Assembly: GCF_900105715.1 (NCBI RefSeq)
Contig: NZ_FNRY01000001.1
Location: forward strand, 2,418,001 to 2,482,000
Direction: 5' to 3'
Length of the DNA: 64,000 bases
DNA from: Paramicrobacterium humi
GTDB lineage: Bacteria; Actinomycetota; Actinomycetes; Actinomycetales; Microbacteriaceae
Shown here: piece after piece, positions 1-6,867 of the stretch
How the letters are laid out: the number at the start of each line of letters is the position of its first letter
Numbering within the stretch: the stretch's first letter is position 1
The notes under the pieces: generated by a model
The model's input: only the letters and a program-made list of their open reading frames with translations
The model's database searches: none
What the model was told of the DNA's origin: nothing
Made by a program: the position numbers and the translations under genes

Positions 1-114
1 GAGGTCTTCGCTCCCGAGGCGTACACGGCGCTTCTGTGGGTGCTCGTCTCGATAAACGCGTTCAATCGCATCGCCATCGCGGGACGCTACCCGGTCGAGG
101 CCCGGGAAAGTTAG
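1..114 (+). CDS. C-terminal end of a carboxymuconolactone decarboxylase/AhpD-like protein (partial)
   Basis: The frame is open from the window edge and ends with TAG at 112-114, giving 37 residues. The tail contains a short hydrophobic stretch followed by INAFNRIAIAGRYP, which resembles the INxxNRxxxA ending common in carboxymuconolactone decarboxylase and alkylhydroperoxidase-like proteins. The catalytic CxxC region would lie outside the window, so the assignment rests on the tail alone. The stop codon lies inside the iron box that controls the next gene. Confidence 0.45.
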   Translation, partial: EVFAPEAYTALLWVLVSINAFNRIAIAGRYPVEARES

Positions 115-129
115 GTGTGGCTATACTAA
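111..129 (+). promoter_or_regulatory. DtxR/IdeR-type iron box
   Basis: TTAGGTGTGGCTATACTAA matches the 19-base DtxR/IdeR consensus TTAGGTTAGSCTAACCTAA at 15 positions. It contains the probable -10 element TATACT (122-127), so bound repressor would block the promoter of the SIP-domain gene that starts at 137. Iron-dependent repression is inferred from the family; the match itself is read directly. Confidence 0.7.
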
Positions 130-136
130 GAGCGCT

Positions 137-598
137 ATGACTCAGACTCGAACCCGCGCCACCGGGTCTCACGCGCGCCGCGATCCTCGCGGTATCGGGC
201 ACGTCTACCTGCTGACCGCCGACGAGTCGTCGATCGGCGAGCTCGAGGCCGCGCTGCAGTCGCTTCCGTACTGCGCGCGAGGCCGAGTCTTCGTCGAGGT
301 CGCCTCCGCGGCCGACATCTCGCACATCGACGTGCCCTCGCGCATGACCGTCACCTGGCTGACCCGTTCGACGCGCACGGGAGCGCCCGGAAGCGGCCGC
401 GGCTGCGCGGCGGGTGAGGCGATGGCGCGAGCCGTGTGCGCCTGGGCCGACGAGATGCTGTGCGGCAGCGACACTCCGCACATCTGGCTCGGCGGTCACT
501 ACCGCGGAGTCTCCGCCGTGCACGAGCACCTCGTGCACGCGCTCGCGGTTCCCGCGGACCACGTCGTCACCCCCGCCCCGTACGGGCTGCGTGGCTAG
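137..598 (+). CDS. Stand-alone SIP-domain protein
   Basis: This 153-residue protein matches only the C-terminal, NADPH-binding-like half of siderophore-interacting proteins. Its pattern H-LL-A-DE, then LP, GRVF-EV-SAAD and WL-R aligns with the C-terminal half of the full-length protein at 1474-2409. It has no N-terminal FAD-binding barrel and no RxYS flavin motif, so it is unlikely to be a complete ferric-siderophore reductase. The iron box overlapping its promoter ties it to iron limitation. It may be a partner subunit or a remnant that acquired another role. The ATG start lies nine bases after a -10 element with no Shine-Dalgarno sequence, suggesting a leaderless or nearly leaderless mRNA. 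Confidence 0.75.
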   Translation: MTQTRTRATGSHARRDPRGIGHVYLLTADESSIGELEAALQSLPYCARGRVFVEVASAADISHIDVPSRMTVTWLTRSTRTGAPGSGRGCAAGEAMARAVCAWADEMLCGSDTPHIWLGGHYRGVSAVHEHLVHALAVPADHVVTPAPYGLRG

Positions 599-601
599 AC
601 T
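596..601 (+). promoter_or_regulatory. -10 element TAGACT, leaderless promoter of the aldo/keto reductase
   Basis: TAGACT is followed by six bases and then the ATG at 608, so transcription would start at or next to the start codon. The element includes the TAG stop codon of the upstream SIP-domain gene. No clear -35 box was seen. Confidence 0.5.
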
Positions 602-607
602 CGCTGC

Positions 608-1432
608 ATGAGCGCGTCCGTCCCCACCCTGACCCTCCGCACCGGATTCACGATCCCGCAGATCGGGCTCGGCGTGTACAAGGTGCCGGCCGAGCAGACC
701 GCCGACGTCGTGCTCACGGCGCTCGAGGCGGGCTATCGGCACGTGGACACGGCGACGCTGTACCGCAACGAGAAGGCGGTGGGCGAGGGCATTCGCCGCA
801 GCGGCGTGCCGCGCGAGGAGCTGTTCGTCACGACAAAGGTGTGGGACGACGACCACGGCTACGACAGCACGCTCGCGGCGTTCGACCGCAGCCTCGATCT
901 GCTCGGTCTCGATTACCTCGACCTGTACCTGATCCACTGGCCCGTGCCGAGCCGTGACCGCTACGTCGAGACCTGGCACGCGCTCGAGCGGCTCGCCGCC
1001 GACGGCCGCGTGCGCTCGATCGGCGTCTCGAACTTCCACGCCCACCACCTCGAGCGGCTCTCCGCCGAGAGCGAGAGCGTTCCCGCGGTCAACCAGATCG
1101 AGACGCATCCGTGGCTGCCTCAGCATGAGGACCGCGCGTACGGGGAGACGCACGGCATCGTCACCGAGGCGTGGTCGCCGCTCGCGCGCGGCCGCGTGCT
1201 CGGTGATGAGACCCTCGGTCGGCTCGCCGCCAAGCACGGCGTGAGCGCCGCCCAGATCGTCATCCGCTGGCACCTTCAGCTCGGCAACGTCGTGATCCCC
1301 AAGTCGGTCACGCCCGCACGCATCCGCGAGAACCTCGACGTCTTCGGCTTCGAGCTCGATTTCGAAGATCTCGCGGCGATCGCCGAGCTCGAGACGGGGG
1401 AGCGCACGGGATCAGATCCCGACGACCACTGA
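608..1432 (+). CDS. Aldo/keto reductase (2,5-diketo-D-gluconate reductase-like)
   Basis: This 274-residue TIM-barrel oxidoreductase should reduce carbonyls with NADPH in the cytoplasm. The catalytic tetrad is visible as D47 and Y52 (HVDTATLYRNE), K77 (VTTKVWDDD) and H110 (LYLIHWP). The SIGVSNF motif and an NADPH-binding IPKS segment near the C-terminus complete the family signature. The length is normal. It sits between two SIP-family genes but appears to have its own leaderless promoter, so a direct role in siderophore metabolism is only a guess. The substrate cannot be read from sequence. Confidence 0.9.
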   Translation: MSASVPTLTLRTGFTIPQIGLGVYKVPAEQTADVVLTALEAGYRHVDTATLYRNEKAVGEGIRRSGVPREELFVTTKVWDDDHGYDSTLAAFDRSLDLLGLDYLDLYLIHWPVPSRDRYVETWHALERLAADGRVRSIGVSNFHAHHLERLSAESESVPAVNQIETHPWLPQHEDRAYGETHGIVTEAWSPLARGRVLGDETLGRLAAKHGVSAAQIVIRWHLQLGNVVIPKSVTPARIRENLDVFGFELDFEDLAAIAELETGERTGSDPDDH

Positions 1433-1437
1433 AGGGC

Positions 1438-1467
1438 TTGCGCTAGTAAGGTTAGGCAACCCATACT
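1438..1467 (+). promoter_or_regulatory. Promoter of the siderophore-interacting protein gene
   Basis: A -35 element TTGCGC (1438-1443) is followed by an 18-base spacer and a -10 element CATACT (1462-1467). The GTG start lies six bases further on, fitting a leaderless mRNA. The iron box covers most of the spacer. Confidence 0.55.
1447..1465 (+). promoter_or_regulatory. DtxR/IdeR-type iron box
   Basis: TAAGGTTAGGCAACCCATA agrees with the 19-base DtxR/IdeR consensus at 14 positions, including the whole left half AGGTTAGGC. It lies between the -35 and -10 elements of the siderophore-interacting protein promoter, where repressor binding would exclude RNA polymerase when iron is plentiful. Confidence 0.7.
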
Positions 1468-1473
1468 AGAGAC

Positions 1474-2409
1474 GTGCAGAATGAGACGGATGCCGCGACC
1501 CTGACGCCCGTGCGTCCCGCGTTCTGCAACTTCGACCTCACCGTCGGCCGCGTCCGCCGGCTCAGCCCGCACTTCACGCGCATCACGTTCACGGGCGACG
1601 AGCTCGATCACTTCGGCACAGAGGGGCTCGATCAGCGGATCAAGATCGTGCTCCCGCTGGCCGCGACGGGGTTCGACACGTTCCCGTCCGGGCCGGACTG
1701 GTATGGCGCGTGGCGGCAGCTGCCCGACGAGCAGCGCAACCCCTTCCGCACGTACTCGATCCGCGCGATTCGCTGCGACCAGCGTGAGCTCGACGTCGAC
1801 TTCGTCTCCCACGGCGACGGCGGTCCCGCCTCTGCCTGGGCGGCGACGGCGCGCGCCGGTGATCGGGCGGTCGTCGTTGGCCCCGACGCGCGAGCGGGGG
1901 AGTCGCGTGTCGGCATCTCCTGGAACCCCGGAGCCGCGCGGCACCTGCTGATCGCCGGTGACGAGACGGCGGTGCCTGCGGTCAGCGCGATCCTCGCGCA
2001 GCTCCCGAGCGACGCCGTCGGCCGGGTCTTCCTCGAGGTGCCGAGTGCGGCGGACATGCTCGAGGTCCGCGCACCCGAGGGCGTTCACGTGCACTGGCTG
2101 CCGCGTGCCGTCCCGGACGCCGACTACGGGATGCGCCTCGTCGACGCCGTGCGCGGCTGGGTGCGCGAGCACGTTCGTGAGGTCTCTGCCACCCGGATCG
2201 AACTCGGCGACATCGACATCGACGCCGAGATCCTCTGGGACGTCCCCGATCCGGCATCGGCGCCGGGACCCGAGGACATGTACGCCTGGATCGCGGGCGA
2301 GGCCGGCGCCGTGAAGACGCTTCGCCGGTTCCTCGTCTCCGAGACCGGCCTCGACCGTCGCGCCGTCGCCTTCATGGGCTATTGGCGCCTCGGCAAATCA
2401 GAGGTCTGA
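1474..2409 (+). CDS. Siderophore-interacting protein, FAD-dependent ferric-siderophore reductase
   Basis: This 311-residue protein has the two-domain layout of the ViuB/SIP family: an N-terminal FAD-binding barrel (about residues 15-140, with the flavin motif RTYSIRA and the FVSHGDGGPAS turn) and a C-terminal SIP domain. Such enzymes release iron from imported ferric siderophores by reducing Fe(III) in the cytoplasm. The GTG start follows directly after the -10 element, so the mRNA is probably leaderless. The substrate-binding lipoprotein gene begins 32 bases after the stop, consistent with one iron-regulated operon running through the two permease genes. Confidence 0.92.
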   Translation: MQNETDAATLTPVRPAFCNFDLTVGRVRRLSPHFTRITFTGDELDHFGTEGLDQRIKIVLPLAATGFDTFPSGPDWYGAWRQLPDEQRNPFRTYSIRAIRCDQRELDVDFVSHGDGGPASAWAATARAGDRAVVVGPDARAGESRVGISWNPGAARHLLIAGDETAVPAVSAILAQLPSDAVGRVFLEVPSAADMLEVRAPEGVHVHWLPRAVPDADYGMRLVDAVRGWVREHVREVSATRIELGDIDIDAEILWDVPDPASAPGPEDMYAWIAGEAGAVKTLRRFLVSETGLDRRAVAFMGYWRLGKSEV

Positions 2410-2441
2410 CGCTTCCGCCCACCCCGACAGTAAGGACCCTT

Positions 2442-3458
2442 GTGCCCTCTCCGCGCCGAATTCTCGCCGGCACGCTCGCGCTCGCCGCGGCCGTCGCCCT
2501 CAGCGGCTGCTCCGCCCCTGCGGCATCCGATGTGCCCGCCGAATCGGCGTCATCGGCCTTTCCCGTCACGATCCGGAGCAGCCTCGGTGACGCGACTGTC
2601 GCCGCGCAGCCCGAGCGCGTGCTGACGCTCGGCCAGGGCACGGCGGACACCGTCGTCGCGCTCGGCATCACGCCCGTCGCCGTCGAGGCCGACGCGTGGG
2701 GCGGCGACGCCGACGGGTATCAGCCGTGGGTGCGGGAAGCCATCGAGGAGCGCGGCGACGCACTGCCCGCGCTCATTGCGGGCGGCACCGAGATCGACAT
2801 GGACGCGGTCGTCGCCGCCGATCCGGATCTGATCCTCGCGCCGCAGTCAGGGCTCACGCAAGACCAGTTCGACGTGCTCTCGAAGCTCGCCCCGACCGTC
2901 GCGTATCCCGGGCAGGCGTGGAGCACGCCGTGGGACGAGCAGATCGAGATCATCGGCACGGCGCTCGGCAAGCCGGAGGAGGCGGACGCGCTCATCAGCG
3001 GCATCACCGACACGCTCGGCGACGTCGCAGAGGCGCACCCCGAGTGGCGCGACACGAGCTTCGCGTACGTCTACACGTCGAGCCCCGGCGTGCTCGGCGT
3101 CTTCCAGCCGAGCGAGCCGCGAGCCGCGATCCTCGAGCTCATGGGGCTGCGCACAGCCGCGTTCGTCACCGAGCAGCCGGTGGACGAGGGCACGGCCTCG
3201 AGCACCCTGAGCCTCGAGAACGCCGACCTTCTTGACGACACCGACCTCGTGTTCAGCTGGTTCGAGAACGCCGAGAACCAGGCGCAGATCGAAGCACAGC
3301 CGCTGTACGCGCAGATCCCGGCGGTGCAGCGCGGCTCCGACGTCGTCATCTACGACCACCAGTTCGTGACGGCGGCGAGCCTCATCACGCCGCTCACGGT
3401 TCCGTGGGTGATCGACGACTACGTCGAGCTGATTGAGAAGGCAGTGGAGAGACTCTGA
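2442..3458 (+). CDS. Iron-siderophore ABC transporter substrate-binding lipoprotein 1
   Basis: The 338-residue protein begins with a short basic segment and a hydrophobic stretch ending in the lipobox LSGC (Cys23), so it should be a membrane-anchored lipoprotein on the outer face of the membrane. The body has the FepB/FecB periplasmic-binding fold: a beta-strand motif RVLTLGQGTAD, the ILAPQSGLTQDQ segment and a C-terminal LTVPWVIDDY ending. I chose the GTG at 2442 because a TAAGGA ribosome-binding site (2431-2436) precedes it and it gives a clean signal peptide; a start at 2382 would overlap the upstream gene. Its stop overlaps the next start by one base. It is a tandem paralogue of the next gene. 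Confidence 0.9.
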   Translation: MPSPRRILAGTLALAAAVALSGCSAPAASDVPAESASSAFPVTIRSSLGDATVAAQPERVLTLGQGTADTVVALGITPVAVEADAWGGDADGYQPWVREAIEERGDALPALIAGGTEIDMDAVVAADPDLILAPQSGLTQDQFDVLSKLAPTVAYPGQAWSTPWDEQIEIIGTALGKPEEADALISGITDTLGDVAEAHPEWRDTSFAYVYTSSPGVLGVFQPSEPRAAILELMGLRTAAFVTEQPVDEGTASSTLSLENADLLDDTDLVFSWFENAENQAQIEAQPLYAQIPAVQRGSDVVIYDHQFVTAASLITPLTVPWVIDDYVELIEKAVERL

Positions 3459-4477
3459 TGAAACGAACAATGGCGGCGCTCGCCGCGCTCGCGGCAACGG
3501 CGCTCATGCTGAGCGGCTGCTCAGCGGCATCCGACGCCCCCGAGAGCACGCCCACGTCGGACGGGGCGTTCCCCGTCACGATCAAGAGCGCGCTGGGAAC
3601 CGCGACGATCCCCGAGGCACCCAAGCGTGTCGTGTCGATCGGCTGGAGCACCCCCGACATCGCCGTCTCGCTCGGCGTCACTCCCGTCGCGATCGAGGCC
3701 GACACGTGGGCCGGCGACAAGGACGGCCTGCTGCCGTGGCTGCGCGACGCGATCGAGAAGAGCGGCGACCCGCTGCCGCAGACGTTCAGCGTGTACCCCG
3801 AGATCGACATGGACGCGATCGTGAAGGCGAACCCCGACCTGATCCTCGCGCCCCAGTCCGGCCTCACGCAGGACCAGTACGACGTGCTCTCGAAGCTCGC
3901 GCCGACGGTCGCCTACCCGAAGGCGGCGTGGCAGACGAGCTGGACCGAGCAGATCCAGATCGTCGGGAAGGCCCTCGGAAAGCCCGACAAGGCGCAAGGT
4001 CTCATCGACGGCATCAACGGCCAGCTCGCGGACGCCGCGGCGGAGCATCCCGAGTTCGAGGGACTCTCGTTCGCGTACGTCTACACGGGCAAGCCCGGTG
4101 CCCTCGACGTGTACATGCCCGGCGACCCGCGCGTCGACGTTCTCACGGAGCTCGGCTTCACCGAGGCGCCCGCCGTCGCCGACCTGAAGCCGAGCGCGGG
4201 GACGTTCACGTCGACGATCGGCATGGAGAACGCGGACCTGCTCGACGACGTCGACGTGCTGTTCACGTGGTACAACTCCGAGGAGGAGAAGGACGCCGTT
4301 GCCGCGCAGGAGCTCTGGAAGCAGATTCCCGCGGTGAAGCGCGGCTCCGTTGTCGAGTTCATCTCCGACCGCCAGCTCGGCATGGCGACGAGCGCGATCA
4401 CGCCGCTGAGCGTGCCGTGGGCGCTCAACAAGTACCTCCCGCTGATCGAGGAGGGCGTCTCGCACGTCGATGACTGA
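3458..4477 (+). CDS. Iron-siderophore ABC transporter substrate-binding lipoprotein 2
   Basis: The 339-residue lipoprotein has the signal peptide lipobox LSGC (Cys21) followed by a FecB-type binding domain. It aligns with the preceding protein along its entire length, sharing blocks such as ILAPQSGLTQDQ, SKLAPTVAYP and ENADLLDD, so the pair arose by tandem duplication. Stop/start overlaps on both sides (one base upstream, eight downstream) indicate translational coupling with the permease genes. The two receptors may bind different siderophores and feed the same permease pair; that is inference. Confidence 0.9.
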   Translation: MKRTMAALAALAATALMLSGCSAASDAPESTPTSDGAFPVTIKSALGTATIPEAPKRVVSIGWSTPDIAVSLGVTPVAIEADTWAGDKDGLLPWLRDAIEKSGDPLPQTFSVYPEIDMDAIVKANPDLILAPQSGLTQDQYDVLSKLAPTVAYPKAAWQTSWTEQIQIVGKALGKPDKAQGLIDGINGQLADAAAEHPEFEGLSFAYVYTGKPGALDVYMPGDPRVDVLTELGFTEAPAVADLKPSAGTFTSTIGMENADLLDDVDVLFTWYNSEEEKDAVAAQELWKQIPAVKRGSVVEFISDRQLGMATSAITPLSVPWALNKYLPLIEEGVSHVDD

Positions 4478-5477
4478 TCGAGGGCCGACGGCACGCGGTC
4501 GCTTCGCCCTCGGCGTCGCGGCCGCCGTCGTCGTCCTCGCCGTGACCGTCGTGCTGAGCCTCGGCGTCGGCTCGAAGGAGCTCTCGCTCCAGCAGCTTCT
4601 CGACTCCGCCGCCGGGAACGGGAGCGCGTACGTCGACGCCGTGCTCGGCAGCCGCGTCCCGCGCACGGTGCTCGGGCTCATCGTGGGTGCGGCGCTCGGG
4701 GTCGCGGGAGGAGTCATGCAGGGCGTCACCCGCAACCCGCTCGCCGATCCGGGACTCTTCGGCGTCAACGCGGGCGCCGCGGCGGCCATCGTGACGGCCG
4801 TCGGCTTCGCCGGAGCGGGAGCGGGAGCCTACGTGTGGCTCGCGCTTCTCGGCGCCGCCGTCGCGGTCGTCGCCGTGTACGCGCTCGGCACGTCGCGCGG
4901 CGGCGGCTCGGCGACGCGCATCGTTCTCGCGGGCGCCGTCGTCACGGCCGTCTTCTCCGCCTATGTCCAGGCGATCACTTTGAGCTTCCCCGAGGTGTTC
5001 GACGCCTACCGGTTCTGGGTCGTCGGCTCTCTCGCCGGCCGGTCTCTCGAGCAGGCGTGGCTCATCCTGCCGTTCGTCGGCGTCGGGCTCGTTCTCGCCC
5101 TCGCACTCGCGCCCGCGCTCAACGCTCTCGCGCTCGGCGATGACATCGCCGCGTCCCTCGGCTCGAGCCCCGCCGTCACACGCGTTCTCGCGGGCGTCGC
5201 CGTCGCCCTCCTCGCGGGAGCGGCGACGGCCGGGATCGGCCCCATTCTCTTCGTCGGCCTCGCCGTGCCGCACATCGCTCGCGCGCTCTCGGGTCCCGAC
5301 CACCGGCTGCTGCTGCCGCTGTGCCTCCTGCTCGGGCCCGCGCTCCTGCTCGCCTCGGACGTGCTCGGCCGCGTGATCGCTCGCCCGGACGAGCTCATGG
5401 TCGGCGTCATGACCGCGTTCGTCGGCGCGCCCGCGCTCTTCGTCGCCCTTCGGCGCCTGCGGGGTGAGAGACGGTGA
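4470..5477 (+). CDS. FecCD-family iron-siderophore ABC permease 1
   Basis: This 335-residue polytopic membrane protein belongs to the BtuC/FecCD family. Diagnostic segments are the RNPLADPGLFGVNAGA block and the C-terminal GPILFVGLAVPHIAR block, the region contacting the ATPase. About nine to ten hydrophobic segments are visible. It starts inside the 3' end of the second binding-protein gene (ATGACTGA overlap) and its stop overlaps the GTG start of its partner permease by four bases, so the two halves are probably made in equal amounts. No ATPase gene follows. Confidence 0.93.
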   Translation: MTDRGPTARGRFALGVAAAVVVLAVTVVLSLGVGSKELSLQQLLDSAAGNGSAYVDAVLGSRVPRTVLGLIVGAALGVAGGVMQGVTRNPLADPGLFGVNAGAAAAIVTAVGFAGAGAGAYVWLALLGAAVAVVAVYALGTSRGGGSATRIVLAGAVVTAVFSAYVQAITLSFPEVFDAYRFWVVGSLAGRSLEQAWLILPFVGVGLVLALALAPALNALALGDDIAASLGSSPAVTRVLAGVAVALLAGAATAGIGPILFVGLAVPHIARALSGPDHRLLLPLCLLLGPALLLASDVLGRVIARPDELMVGVMTAFVGAPALFVALRRLRGERR

Positions 5478-6505
5478 ACCGGATGCCGCTCACGCTGCGC
5501 ATCGGCAGCATCCTGTCGCTTCGCCTCTCGCGCCGTTCGCTGCTGGTCGGCGGCCTGCTCGTTCTCGCGCTCGCCGTGCTGTCGGTGCTGTCCCTCTCGC
5601 TCGGTGATCTCGGCGTGGCGCCGGCCGCCCTCCCCGCGGCGATCTTCGGCGACGGCTCGGGCGCCGACGGCTTCGTCGTGCAGACCCTGCGCGGCCCTCG
5701 CCTGCTCGTCGCGATCGGGGCGGGAGCGGCTTTCGGTCTGAGCGGGTCGCTGTTCCAGCGCGTGACGCGCAACCCGCTCGGCAGCCCCGACGTGATCGGC
5801 CTCACCGCCGGCGCCTCCGCCGGCGCCGTCGCCTTCGGTCTGCTGTGGCCCGGCGTCGTGCCGCTGCCGCTCGGCGCCGTCATCGGCGCCGCCGCCGCGA
5901 TGGTCGTCGTCTACCTCGCCACCGGCAACGGGTTCCGGGCTCCCGGGCGCCTGATCATCGCGGGCATCGGCGTGCAGGCGATCGCGCTGTCGTTCGTGCA
6001 GTTCGCGCTCACGCGCACGAGACGGGAGCAGGCGACGGTGCTCGCAACGTGGCTCAACGGCAGCCTCGAAGCGCGCAGCCTCGCCGACGTGCTCGTCATC
6101 GGCAGCGCCGTCATCGTGTTCGGCGTGGCGGCGCTGGCTCTCTCGGCGCGACTCACCCTCGTCGAGATGGGCGACGACATCGCCGACGGGCTCGGCGCGA
6201 ACTCCGCCCGCACGCGCTCGCTCGCGGTCGGCGTCGCGATCGTGCTCGCCGCGGCGGGAGTCGCCGTGTGCGGGCCGGTCGCGTTCATCGCGCTCATGTC
6301 GCCGCACGTCGCGCGCTTTTTGACCGGCCGCTCGTCGGCGCTGCCCGCGGCGCTCATGGGAGCCGTGCTGCTCGTGCTCGCCGACGGCATCGTGCAGTTC
6401 GCGCCGCTCCCGCAGCAGCTGCCCGTCGGCATCGTCACGGGCGTCATCGGCGGGGTGTTCCTCGGTGCCCTCCTGGTGGCTCAGTGGCGCCGCGGCGCGC
6501 TCTGA
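5474..6505 (+). CDS. FecCD-family iron-siderophore ABC permease 2
   Basis: The 343-residue membrane protein is the second half of the permease heterodimer. It shows the family blocks TRNPLGSPDVIGLTAGAS and GPVAFIALMSPHVAR. It is coupled to the first permease by a GTGA overlap. The operon ends here: its last 25 bases overlap the 3' end of a convergent gene on the other strand, so an FecE-type ATP-binding subunit is missing and would have to be supplied from elsewhere in the genome. Confidence 0.93.
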   Translation: MNRMPLTLRIGSILSLRLSRRSLLVGGLLVLALAVLSVLSLSLGDLGVAPAALPAAIFGDGSGADGFVVQTLRGPRLLVAIGAGAAFGLSGSLFQRVTRNPLGSPDVIGLTAGASAGAVAFGLLWPGVVPLPLGAVIGAAAAMVVVYLATGNGFRAPGRLIIAGIGVQAIALSFVQFALTRTRREQATVLATWLNGSLEARSLADVLVIGSAVIVFGVAALALSARLTLVEMGDDIADGLGANSARTRSLAVGVAIVLAAAGVAVCGPVAFIALMSPHVARFLTGRSSALPAALMGAVLLVLADGIVQFAPLPQQLPVGIVTGVIGGVFLGALLVAQWRRGAL

Positions 6506-6867
6506 CGCGCGCGCAGGTATCCGCCCTTCTCCAGACCCGCCTCGATCTCGAAGCGATTGCGCAGCGGATCGAAGCCCGACAGCGCGTACAGCACGGGAAA
6601 CAGCATCCCGTACCGCTGCCACTGGCGCTTGTGCACCGCCTCGTGCTCGAGCACCTCGTCGTTCACGTTCGTGCGGGTGAGGTAACACGCGCCCACGCAC
6701 GATCCGCCGCGACCGAAGGTCCAGTTGGGCATTCCCGTGAACACGAACAGGCCGTTCCGGCGCTCGATGCGGCCCGTCGACCAGAGCGCTCCCCAGGCCA
6801 GGCCCACGAGCGTGGCATACAGGTAGCCGAGCCGGCTCAGCGGGGAGTCGAGAAGGATGCCGCTCAC
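6481..6867 (-). CDS. Small membrane protein with an HExxH motif, function unknown
   Basis: I prefer the GTG start at 6867, which overlaps the stop of the upstream oxidoreductase gene (GTGA), giving 128 residues; an ATG at 6945 would overlap that gene by 82 bases. The protein has one hydrophobic segment near the N-terminus (YLYATLVGLAWGALW) and a later HEAVH sequence followed by KRQWQRYG, the core pattern of zinc metallopeptidases. A GGSCVGACYLT segment precedes it. Related small proteins occur in Microbacteriaceae, some labelled Fe-S oxidoreductase without evident support. Whether it binds metal or cleaves anything is unknown. Confidence 0.6.
   Translation of the reverse strand: MSGILLDSPLSRLGYLYATLVGLAWGALWSTGRIERRNGLFVFTGMPNWTFGRGGSCVGACYLTRTNVNDEVLEHEAVHKRQWQRYGMLFPVLYALSGFDPLRNRFEIEAGLEKGGYLRARQSAPRRH

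Noticed and set aside
4425-5303. Long antisense frames over the iron permease genes
   Set aside because: Compositional shadows rich in Arg, Glu and Asp with no recognisable domain; the plus-strand permease genes explain the region.
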